From positions 1,612,001 to 1,676,000 of the forward strand of contig CP071497.1 of assembly GCA_017354895.1 (NCBI GenBank): a DNA stretch of 64,000 nucleotides, in the 5' to 3' direction. This DNA comes from Podospora comata (lineage: Eukaryota > Ascomycota > Sordariomycetes > Sordariales > Podosporaceae). The notes beneath the pieces were generated by a model. The model saw nothing but the letters and a program-made list of their open reading frames with translations. It did no database searches and was not told the origin of the DNA. The translations under genes were made by a program, and so were the position numbers. Positions 22,568 through 32,120 of this stretch are shown piece by piece; position 1 is the first letter of the stretch; the number at the start of each line of letters is the position of its first letter.

Positions 22568-23712
22568 GTGGATGTCGTGGGCTGTTTTCTGCGCTTGAGC
22601 GTCGACATCAAAAACCCAGCACCCCATCAACGCTTCCTTGTCGCAAAGCTGACTGACAAAACGTATTTTGAGCCCTATGACGTTCAGCATGTTAGCTCAA
22701 AGTTTACCAAAATTGAGCCATGGTTGGCTGAGCGACTGGGCAAGTCACTCTCTGGGAGGCGTCAGTATTTCAAATACCGGGAAACGCATCATGAAAGGCT
22801 GTCTGTCGGATTGGCGGAAGTACAAGCAAAGGCAGAGCCCAGGGATTCCGAAACTATCGCATTATCTATACCTCGTACTATGAAGGATAACGCGACCGCA
22901 ACTATCATCAAAGAAGACCAGTCTGATGCTGGCATCTCGCAGACCTCCTATGCAACATCAGCGGCAGCGTCTGAAAACCTCAACATCCCACCACTACCCA
23001 AACAGGCAGATATGGGTCCTTTCTAATGCCCCTTTTGTTACAAAATGGTTGTCGCAGAGGATCGCAACGCTTGGAAGTGAGTGAACCCCATTTCATTCAT
23101 GGCAGATGTAAAGCTAATGGAACATCAGAAAGCATGTATATAGTGATCTCAGGCCATATATTTGCCTTGTTGAGGATTGCATATTACCTGACCGAGAGTT
23201 CAGACGACGACATGATTGATACTGGAACTTTTCAGTCCCGTTTCCCCCTCCAATAGCTGACAGTCATACAGGATGAACCACGTTCAACAAAACCACTGGC
23301 ACACCTGTTTAGGTCCATTTGGGTGCGAGACACACATAAAGTAGATGGCCGAATGCAAAACACATTTGAATAAAGTCCCACCAGTCATCGGAATTTTTAC
23401 AAACTGGTGATGTCGAGGCCTATGTCAAACTTTCACAGCGGCCTCTTGACATCACCGCAGGAATACCATGCCCATTTTGCGACGAAACAATTACATCCGC
23501 GAAGCACTGCCAACGTCGCGTTGGTCTACACCAGGAACAACCATCACTTTTTGCGTGCCGTCAGCTGATACAGACGACGGTTCGAACGAGGATAAAGACA
23601 GCAATATGGCTTCCAGCCGGCAAAATTTAATGTCTGATGAAAGCAACAATCGTCTTAGTGACGGTCAGTTTTCAGACGACAGAACAAACGACTACAAAAC
23701 GGGATTCGAGTA
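22568..23712 (+). pseudogene. Broken C2H2 zinc-finger protein of the fungal accessory type
   Basis: The first part (22568-23026) contains a helix RLGKSLSGRRQYFKYRETHH and a Ser/Thr-rich linker ending PPLPKQADMGPF. A TAA follows, but the same frame continues with CPFCYKMVVAEDRNAWK, a GTGAGT intron, then HVYSDLRPYICLVEDC, which is the zinc-finger part of a widespread fungal family. Further pieces (HWHTCLGPFGCETHIK, CPFCDETITSAKH) follow with several stops and frame changes. The gene is therefore not functional as it stands. Such proteins occur next to, or fused with, NLR-like and kinase-like modules in fungi. Confidence 0.6.
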
Positions 23713-23996
23713 ACAAGATAACAAACCCCGATCCAATATCGACGGAGATAAACAGGAAATATCCAGTAAAACAGATGACTCTGAAGTAACAGCGGAGGAG
23801 CTGGAGGAACATGACAAACTGGAGTGGTGGAGGAATGGGTCCGCGTTATCCGGATTTTGCCGCACATGCAAGGGAGAGGAGTATGGTGAGGATAGCACAC
23901 AGACAAGTGTTCCGTATGCGGCACCAGAGTACAGATGGTAAGATCGTCGACTAAGCTGATGCTTGGGGCCGATAAAACCAGCGGTTGCTAACACAT

Positions 23997-24380
23997 ATGC
24001 CTCAATGGATACCAGTTGAAGAGATGAGATCTTTACAGGATCCGCTGGTCTTCTGCTGTATTTGCCATCACAATGACAAACCCGATGGAATTATCAATCC
24101 CGGACTTGACAGCTTGTGTGCTGCCTGTGGACATCAAGCAGACCACTGTATATACTGCACACCAGTTACTCTTGTTAGATACCATCAACCAAGCGGAGCA
24201 GGTGAAGGCACGCTGGAGACCTCGACTCATCTGGACGCAGAGAAGATGCCAGAAAGCGAAGGCGAACTTGTCGCACCGAAACACGAGACTAAGAATGCGG
24301 CTGAGGAAGCAAATGTTTCTGGTGAAATTCCAAGCACCAACTTTTACTGCGATGGGATTGAAATGAGCCATAGCAAATAG
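23997..24380 (+). CDS. Hypothetical ORF with a Cys-rich, zinc-ribbon-like cluster
   Basis: 128 codons including the stop, from the ATG at 23997 (the frame is open from 23985). It contains FCCICHH and, 20 residues later, CAACGHQADHCIYC, giving paired CxxC motifs with CGH that could bind zinc. It follows the decayed C2H2 gene after about 280 bp and may be its 3' exon or a separate gene. A candidate intron (23938-23981) does not keep phase. The family is not recognised. Confidence 0.35.
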   Translation: MPQWIPVEEMRSLQDPLVFCCICHHNDKPDGIINPGLDSLCAACGHQADHCIYCTPVTLVRYHQPSGAGEGTLETSTHLDAEKMPESEGELVAPKHETKNAAEEANVSGEIPSTNFYCDGIEMSHSK

Positions 24381-24404
24381 TATATTGGGGCTGGACTGCC
24401 AAAG

Positions 24405-24920
24405 ATGGCCATTTGTCGGCGATGCTATTTGGAGGTTGTAGCTCCTTTGCAGACGGAGGGTGGGAAGGGGGTAGGGATCAAAAACAGCTTCCCAAGCAGA
24501 ATGTTCAAACTGTACTGGCTTACAGCCTGCCAGTTGAGTACCGAGAGCAGGAGGGCGGTATTTCGATTGGCCGCTCAGAATGACGACTGGGATACTCTCA
24601 CGCCGAACGTGCTGGAGAACAGGAAACAAGATCAAATCAGAGAAAGAAGAAAGGATAGTATATGGCCCGAGAAGGAAAGTCCCGCGGATACCCTTGAGAT
24701 TGCTAGGCATCGGTATGAAGCTATCAATGAGAAACGCTTCGAGTTGCTAAAACCGGGAGAAGCTTGGCAACGCAAAATGGCAGAGATTGAGGCTGAAAGG
24801 GTCGAGACCTCGCAGAGGAAGGTGGAGGCCACGAGGGCTTTGGACGAGGAGTTGGAGCGACAGGAGAGGGAAGGGGAAAACTGCAAAGGAAGCGCTGAGC
24901 TTGAATATCTCAAGATATGA
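24405..24920 (+). CDS. Hypothetical coiled-coil protein
   Basis: 171 aa from the ATG at 24405. The C-terminal half is strongly charged and helical (KMAEIEAERVETSQRKVEAT), as in a coiled coil. A second frame to 25050 continues similar charged sequence (RLKESEKEKNPEIEF), so a frameshift or an unspliced end is possible. Its start is 24 bp after the preceding Cys-rich ORF. No family is recognised. Confidence 0.35.
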   Translation: MAICRRCYLEVVAPLQTEGGKGVGIKNSFPSRMFKLYWLTACQLSTESRRAVFRLAAQNDDWDTLTPNVLENRKQDQIRERRKDSIWPEKESPADTLEIARHRYEAINEKRFELLKPGEAWQRKMAEIEAERVETSQRKVEATRALDEELERQEREGENCKGSAELEYLKI

Positions 24921-25050
24921 GCAATTCAAAGCTTCACTGCGGCTAAAAGAATCAGAGAAAGAGAAGAACCCAGAAATAGAGTTTGCTGGGTCATTGATGG
25001 CAGACACATCTCGGAGAATACGGGGTTTGCAGTGGGATGGAATAAGGTAA

Positions 25051-25600
25051 GGGGACGGTGAGTCGAGCCGAGACGAGATGAGGCTATTCCCAAGATGAGT
25101 TTGACTACTGGATTGCCTACCGTAAAGGGATAGGAATCATAGAATGGGGCTAAAGTTGGGAAATATCTTATCTTCCAAGTTAATGCGAACTTTATAACTT
25201 GGGCGCCTTAGGAGCTGTGCGGACTCCACTGCTCAACATCATCACAGTAGCACTCACCTGAGCTTGTACAAGAACCTGTGACCACTGCACTTGACCCCCA
25301 GATCCCCACAGGTTGGCGCCAGTAGGTCTCGAACCTACTCTGGTTCCAAATACAGTCTCACAGACCCACTTGCCACTCGGTGTCTTGATAGGTTCACAGC
25401 AAGGACCTTGAGCCGCTCTCTAATGCCAATGAGCATAGTAAACGGCAGTATAATGTTGTCGAAAATAGCAGAAACATCCAGAGCATTCCAACAAGACACG
25501 TCAATTTGATCTAGGCTAGCCGGAAGCTACCTACCAAGTAGCTGGCTAAAATACCTTGATTCATGTGTCGGTCCCCCGGAATCTCTCCCTGAAACCAACA
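25051..25600. other. Intergenic, about 550 bp
   Basis: No gene is seen. A T-arm-like hairpin with a perfect B-box lies at about 25313-25336 (minus strand), but no whole tRNA can be folded around it. Confidence 0.45.
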
Positions 25601-26590
25601 TCATTCAAGCTTAGCCATCTTCTCGACGGCGGCCTTGACTCTTGCCTTGGCTTCCTCACCCACAACCCACTCCTGGGCCTTCTCGAACCCTCTCTTCCAG
25701 ATTGCCCACCTCTCCTTGCTGAAGCCCTTCCATGCGCGATCTTTGAAGTAGGGGCCAGGCGCGCCGTTGTTCCCCACGAAATCTTTATTCGCCTGGCTCA
25801 ACCTCCAGAGATACTCCCCCGCCAACAGGATGTAGAGGCTAGCCTGATTGACTCCCCGACTGGCAACCTGGGCATCTGCTCCTTGTACCAACTCTCCATC
25901 CGCCGTAATGTATTCCTTTCTCTCCGGGTCCGATGTGGTATCATTACCCTCAAAGACCTCCCTCAGGGTCCAGAGCCCAAACAACGCAAAGTCGCCGCCG
26001 ATATCTCCCTTTGTGGTCTCCGGGTCGATATCCTTGGTCACCACACCTGTCAACCTTGCGAGCAACCCCACCAGTCCATCTTGTTTGGCACGGTCTTCGG
26101 GTGAATCAGCAGCAAACGCCTCTACTTTCATGGGATTAGCGAAGGTGGCCATAACGACCTTGATATTGAGTCAAAGCTTACCATCGTTATACTTCTCCCT
26201 AGCCGCCAGCCCGAAGTTGGGCAAATCTTTCCACACCTTGTGCTCGCCAAACCGCAAGTTTGGCAGCTCGTGCTTCCTGAGCTCGGCAAGAAACTGTACT
26301 AGCTGCTCTTGCTGGTCCACGGGCGTCTTCCCCGCCTTGTCAATAACCGCCTCCCAGGCATACCACAAGAGGTGCTCCAGATCATCGCCGGGCTGTGCTT
26401 TCTGGGCTTCCTGGACCCAGTGCCGAACCGCGGTCAACACAGCTTCGCGGTTGCTGAGGCGTTGCAGCGACTGTTCAAAAATATTGCACATGATTGGTCG
26501 TGAAGGTGTCAAAACTGAGGTGGTTTGATCCGATGATTTTGACAAGGAAGGAATGAGCGAGAAAAAGTCGTCCAAAGCTTTCTCTATCAT
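25601..26590 (-). CDS. DUF3632-like protein
   Basis: Exons 26590-26182 and 26124-25601 give 310 aa. The 57-nt intron has a GTAAGC donor, GCTAAT branch and AAAG acceptor, with phase preserved across a Val codon. The protein is all-helical, with segments such as LEHLLWYAWEAVIDKAGKTP and GDFALFGLWTLREVFEG and the C-terminal RWAIWKRGFEKAQEW, which match fungal DUF3632 proteins. No catalytic residues are known for this family and the role is unknown. An alternative start is the Met at codon 34 (26491). Confidence 0.7.
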
Positions 26591-27008
26591 GCAACTCTAA
26601 ATATTGCTGGCCTGCTACAAAAGACGTTTGTCCTCAAAATACAAGTTATGGTTGTCAAAGGTGGGGTTGACGTCAGCGAGGCATGCGATGCCCACCAGAT
26701 TCTTCCTGGATCCTCCTGGCGGTTGTTCAGGAGGCCTCGCAGAACATCGAATGGCTGGCTCACAATTCACTCCCCAAAAATGTTAGTGCAAAAATTCTAG
26801 AACACCGCCAAACCACTCGCTCCAGCTGAAAAAAGAAGCAGCTCCACAAATTCATCTCAATGTCTCACAATTTCCCCATCACCCCCCATCAACGCAGCCA
26901 ATCACTTACCTCTCCCCCCGAGAATCCCCCAGTGTCTTGGCGCCACGACCCTTGGCAAACACATCAACTCTCACGCTCATTTTAACCTAACTTCAACCTC
27001 ACCTCTCA

Positions 27009-27037
27009 CTTCTCTCTCTCTCTCTCTCTCTTTCTCT
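27009..27037. repeat. CT-rich leader tract of the ribonuclease gene
   Basis: A run of CT dinucleotides ends about 35 bp before the ATG at 27072. Pyrimidine-rich leaders are typical of well-expressed filamentous-fungal genes. Confidence 0.7.
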
Positions 27038-27071
27038 ATCATCTTCCTGTTTTCATCATCACCCATCAAAA

Positions 27072-27835
27072 ATGTTCACTCTCAAAACCCTCCTCCTCCT
27101 CACCCTCTCCGCCGCCACCGCCACAGCCCAAGGCACCTCCTCCATCGGCCAAGTAACCTGCGGAAACAACAACTGGTCCCGGTCCCAAATCGAGGAAGCC
27201 CTCGAGCAAGGCTGCCGTCTCCACGAGGACGGGGAGCAATTGGGAAACAACAAGTATCCTCACCGGTTCAACAACCGGGAGGGTCTCGTTTTTGCTGCCA
27301 GCGGGCCGTATCAGGAGTTTCCTATAGTGAGGAATGGGGTTTATGAAGGGGGTTAGTAGTTTCCCTTTCCCCCCCCCCCCCTCTTTTTTAAAATTCTTTT
27401 TTTTTTTTTAAATCTTTTTATATATATATTTTTTAATTTCTTTTTTATTTCTTTATTTTATTTTTTTATTTTAAATTTTTTTATACACGTCATGATAGAT
27501 GCTGATGATGATGAGCAGGCTCCCCCGGAGCGGATAGGATTGTTTTCAACCCTAACCTGAATGGTGCTTGTGTCTATGTCGGCACGATGACGCATACGGG
27601 GGCGAGTGGGAATGGGTTTAACATGTGTGCTACGAGGTCGGAGGGAAGGCCGGGGACTGGGGATGATACCACTGCTTCGGTGACGGTTCCTGGTACTGCT
27701 ACGAGGACTCAGACCAGCACGTCTACGACGTCAACTTCTACGTCGACTGCCAGCCCGGATTCGGCCGGAGCGGTGCAGAGGTTGGGGGTGCAGGGGGTGG
27801 CGGTCGGGTTGATGGCCTGGGCTTTTGTTTTGTAA
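27072..27835 (+). CDS. Secreted guanyl-specific ribonuclease of the T1/N1 family with a GPI-like tail
   Basis: Exons 27072-27351 and 27519-27835 give 198 aa. The 167-nt intron starts GTTAGT and ends GAGCAG, and the join YEGG-SPGADR restores the family motif. Residues 1-19 are a signal peptide ending ATATA. The T1-type active site is present: the His in NKYPHRFNN, the Glu in GPYQEFPIV, the Arg in PGADRIVF and the His in MTHTGASGN. Such enzymes cleave single-stranded RNA after G. Beyond the catalytic domain there is a Thr/Ser-rich stalk (about 40 residues) and a hydrophobic C-terminus (GVQGVAVGLMAWAFVL), which suggests a GPI-anchored form. That is unusual, since family members are normally free secreted proteins of about 100-130 residues. 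Confidence 0.88.
27361..27480. other. T-rich low-complexity tract inside the ribonuclease intron
   Basis: A C-run is followed by about 110 bases of almost pure T and A within the 167-nt intron, which makes this the longest intron I infer in the window. Confidence 0.8.
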
Positions 27836-28818
27836 GGTTGTTTGCCTCAGGCTTTGGCACGGTGGTGAGATCTTTTCATATTGATCTCACAAGGGCTCCA
27901 GGTTGAGATTCTCGAGGTCTCGCTTCTTGATTAGTTCCCCTGCATCGTGCAGCCCCAGCTGAAGGTCAGCAGCTTAACCGGGGGGAACGTTCACCCCCAA
28001 GTTTAGGAATCAGCTGGAGTTGCAAGGTGTTAGTGGTCGATTAGCTAGGAAGCGAGAGTCAAAGGATTTCAACCCGGAGTCGTTGTGGGATATAGGAGAT
28101 CTTACTGCCAAAAGCAAAAGAAGCCAGATGAGGCAGGAGACAAGCTTCGGCTAGGGGCGAGATGGGATGGAGTTGCACAGCGCGATTGCATAAAGTAGGT
28201 GTTTGGGTAGGGGCTATATTGTCATGTCTTTCAGGCCATTTCAACTCAGAATTTCGGGATGTTTATATTTGAAAGACTACGCCGGGGTCTGGATCAGTCT
28301 GGGAGATGGGGTGACTTTCACTGTAGGTGCTTGAGCAGCTTGTAACAATAATGGCAAAGTCAAACAGGTAGGAGAATCGACCTCTGCATCTTGAAAGCTC
28401 TAAAGATCATAAAGTTGAACTTTTCGCTTCTGTGGTGGAGGCTGTTTGTCATTTCTGCTACTAGGAGACTAGTTTGAAGCAATATCATCCATGCATCCTC
28501 TCTTCAACAGATACATGCAACGATTGATTAAGTCACCTATGCCTTAAGCCAACATGAAACCAATGCTGTGCCAGGTACCCCGCATGCTCAGCTAGCCCTG
28601 TCGTGATCTCCAACGCAGCTGCCAGGGCGTGCGGAGAAGGCAGGGGAACCGAGGCTCAATCACGTTCATACGGTTGGTGATCGCCTCCAAAATGCGGGGG
28701 ACCGCAATGCTACATATACTTTCCTTTGTGTTCACCACACCCACCGCCTTGAACAATTTTGCTTCATTTACTCTCATCACCTGACTCGCCCGTGACTTGC
28801 CATATCGTCAACACCAAA
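27836..28818. other. Intergenic, about 1 kb, no gene recognised
   Basis: Lies between the ribonuclease stop and the acyl-CoA dehydrogenase start. The right end presumably contains the promoter of the latter. Confidence 0.5.
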
Positions 28819-30232
28819 ATGACCTCCAAAGCCCCCATCCCCTTCTCCGACCCCCCCGCCCTCATGGGCCTCCCCTCCCCCTACTTCACCCCTTCCCACC
28901 TCCAATGGGCCAAAGTCATCCGCCCCTTCATCACCTCCAACCTCCACTCCCTCGCCGTCGAATCCGAGCAATCCCCCACCGCCACCGTCCCCGAATCCGT
29001 CTTTTCCACCTTTGCCAACCACCACATGCTCATCCCCGCCCTCCCCGCCCCCCTGCCCGCAACCTGGCTCAAAAAACTCGGCATCCACACCCTCCTCGGC
29101 GGCCTGAAAGTAGAAGACTTTGACTCCCTTCACGGTTACATCTACAGCGACGAAATGGTCCGCTCCGGCCTCGCCGGCCCCCCAGGCTCCCTCACAACCG
29201 GCATCGCCTTCGGCCTCCCCCTCATCCTCAAGTTCGGCTCCCCCATCCTCCAAGAAAAAATCGTCCCCGACATCCTCCTGGGCAGAAAAAGAATCTGCAT
29301 CGCCATCACAGAACCCGAGGCCGGCTCCGACGTGGCCGGGATCGTGACTACGGCCAAGAAATCCCCCGACGGGCAACACTACATTGTAAACGGCACCAAG
29401 AAATGGATCACAAACGGCATCTGGTCCGACTACGCCTCCATGGCCGTCCGCACCGGCCCCCCCGGTTCGGGAGCAGCAGGCATTTCCCTCCTTGTCGTCC
29501 CGCTCAAAAACCACCCCGGGGTTAACATGCGCCGTCTCAAAGTCGCGGGGCAAATCTCGGCCGGGACTACTTTCATCGAGCTGGACGACGTGCAAGTCCC
29601 GGTTGAGAACCTGATTGGAAAGGAAAACCACGGGATGAAGTACATAATGACCAACTTCAACCATGAGAGGTTAGCCGTCGCCACGGGGACGACAAGGCAG
29701 GCTCGGGTGGCGCTCAGCGCGGCCTTCGAGTACGTCATGAAGAGGGAGGCATTTGGAAAGCCGCTGGTGGAACAGCCCGTGGTGCGGCACCGGCTGGCGA
29801 AAGCGGGCGCGTTGCTGGAGAGTTTGACTGCGTGGGTGGAGCATTTTGCTTATTGCATGACAAGACTGCCGGCGGAGGAGGCGGATGTCAAGTTGGGGGG
29901 TATGACGGCGTTGCTGAAGGCGCAGGCGGGGATTGTGTTCAGGGAGTGTGCTGATACGGCGGTGTTGTTGTTTGGGGGCAATGGGTTCACCACTACGGGG
30001 CAGGGGATGGTTGCTGAGAGTGAGTTTTTTCTGTCTTCAAGTTGACGGACTGAATGAGGTAATGCTGACTTGTTTTTCTACCCATCACACAGTGCTCTAC
30101 CGAGAGGTTCCGGGGACGAGAATTCCGGGAGGGTCGGAGGATGTCCTGCTTGACTTGGCGGTTCGGCAGCTGCTCAAGATTTACAAGGTGCAGACCAAGA
30201 TGTTGGAGGATGGAAAGGCTGCGAAACTGTAG
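28819..30232 (+). CDS. Acyl-CoA dehydrogenase family protein with a peroxisomal (PTS1) tail
   Basis: Exons 28819-30019 and 30093-30232 give 446 aa. The 73-nt intron starts GTGAGT and ends CACAG, with phase kept through an ATG codon. ACAD signatures are clear: CIAITEPEAGSDVAG (flavin and substrate binding, near residue 163), HYIVNGTKKWITNG, the long C-terminal helices from NHERLAVATGTTRQARV, and LFGGNGFTTTGQGM followed by EVPGTRIPGGSEDVLLD. The enzyme should oxidise an acyl-CoA to the enoyl-CoA with FAD. The protein lacks an obvious mitochondrial leader and ends in AKL, a PTS1-type tripeptide, so peroxisomal beta-oxidation is inferred. The substrate is unknown. Confidence 0.88.
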
Positions 30233-32120
30233 GAATGTCCGCGATATTGTTTTGTGGTAGTTTTTAAGATCATGCAACCACGCCGCCCCAATCTATCCGC
30301 ACCGCCTTGGGTTCCGGATGGGTGGAGCCCGGGACGTGACCAAAAACACCGGCCGACTTGAAGATGGTACTTTTCGGCAGCATTTTCGGCGCTGAGGAGC
30401 CAATAAGAAGGGTTGCATGCAGAAACCAATCGTTATTGTCAGCCCGAATAAGCCACGTCTCGTTGTTCTCCCTCGTTGGAGAGAAGCGGGATTCGAAGAG
30501 CCCTCTAAAACAAGGAAAGAAAAAGGCACTGTCGGCGGCAGAGTCCGCCATGCTGTGGCACAACTGAAACCAGGGAGGGGAGAGAAAGGCTTTGATCAGT
30601 TGATATCCACATGTTCCCAAAAGGGGTTTCAATAGAGACAGACTAGACCGGCCGGCCGAAGAAGGGACGAAAAAGAGAGGATCAACAAATGCGAGGGCGA
30701 GTGCGGTTGTGTACGTAGGTCTGGTCTGCTGATCAATCATCAATCGGGGGGCACAAAAAAAAGGAGGGGCAAGCGGTCATCAAGTGTCCGAGATTCCCAA
30801 AGTCGCACAACAAATAATTGTTGCAAAAAGACCTGAAGATATCTCAATATTCGGTGAACCAGTCACTGAACCATCAACTGAAAAGAGCGGTCGGTGGTCG
30901 AATGTCACAGGTTCAGGAAAAGTGAGTGTGGGCTGATGAAAGGGTGACCCTTCCTCGTCTCGCAGACTGGTCCACAACGGACAGAACACGGTATGGATAG
31001 GCATCCCTTATTTGCGGAGTGCACTGTGACGCAAGGAACCGGGCTTTCCTGAACGTCTACTTTATCTTTTCTGCAGTGGACAATTTGTCCTGTGTCCTGT
31101 GCCTGTGTGATGGTCGAGATGGTGTGCGTCCGACTTGGATGACTTTAGCCGTCGCCAATTTTTCTGTCTCTCGCTCTCTCCAGCCAAAGGGCGGCCAGAG
31201 GATTGCACCAGATTGTGCTGTTGTTGTTGATGGAGGGGTACTTGTAACCAAGTGTCTTGGCGGGTTGTCCAATCATCGGCCGAGATTGACGCACAGCCTG
31301 TTTCAAAATTGTTAGAGGGGTACATTTGAGTTGCTTCATTGTCACTCTTCACTTACACGCACTGGAGCTCCCTCATCTGACTTGCTGGAAGACTCGTGAC
31401 TTGAGTGAATTACTAGGCATATATTTTATATCTGATGGTGTTTTTTGATCGAGATACGAGATCTGTTCAAATTCGAGCTTCCTACTGTTACCTGACATCC
31501 CAGAACTGGCTGCCTTGCTAAGTTGTTTTCAGCAAAGGCGTTAACTTCCTCGCCCACGTGGGGGTGGTGAAGCCGTAGGTTTACGCATGACCAGAAAATT
31601 AGGTTTTGTGGCTCTAATATAGACTCGAACTACAGTTCAAAAGCTATCAAAATTCTCGATCAAATCACAGTGAGGTCATCAAGGTGCTCCTTTGTCAATG
31701 TTTTTGCTCCACGATGGTGAAAATGTCACTTGATAACTTCAGGGGAGGTCTGTCGCTAACCGGACCCCACTTCGTTCCCGTGCCCTAACATCCATGTCAA
31801 CAGCTCTTGGCGAGGAAGGGCGAGCCGGAACAGGGCCATTCTTGCGTGTCCAATTGCTTCCATTTATTGCTTCCACAGCCCTCCACCCGCTCCTCACCTT
31901 GCTTACTCCTTGCCCTTGCTCCTCCTTGCTCCCCATCGTGCCATCATACTGAATAGGTGTTATACACAGCGACGCCGACGACCTTTACCAGCTTTGACCA
32001 AACAAGTCGACCTCCTCCGTTGTCGGTCGCCTGCAGTAGACCGAATCCACTCTCGACCTCGACCCTCGACGGCCGTGCAGCAACAACGACCCCCGAGTCA
32101 GTCGCGTTGACGTCCCCAAC
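30233..32120. other. Intergenic, about 1.9 kb, includes the IRE1 upstream region
   Basis: Several small ORFs exist on both strands but none shows family features. The last few hundred bases are likely the IRE1 promoter and leader. Confidence 0.5.

Noticed and set aside
25306-25340. Minus-strand T-arm-like hairpin with perfect B-box (GTAGG, TTCGAGA, CCTAC) followed by TGGCGCCA
   Set aside because: No matching 5' acceptor strand, D-arm or anticodon arm could be found upstream, so it is not called as a tRNA; at most a tRNA fragment or chance.
28777-29664. Long minus-strand ORF opposite the acyl-CoA dehydrogenase
   Set aside because: It is a shadow of the skewed, C-rich sense codons; its Gly/Val/Glu-rich translation matches no family.
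30270-30743. Minus-strand ORF of 157 codons in the intergenic region before IRE1
   Set aside because: No domain, signal peptide or splice context that supports it.
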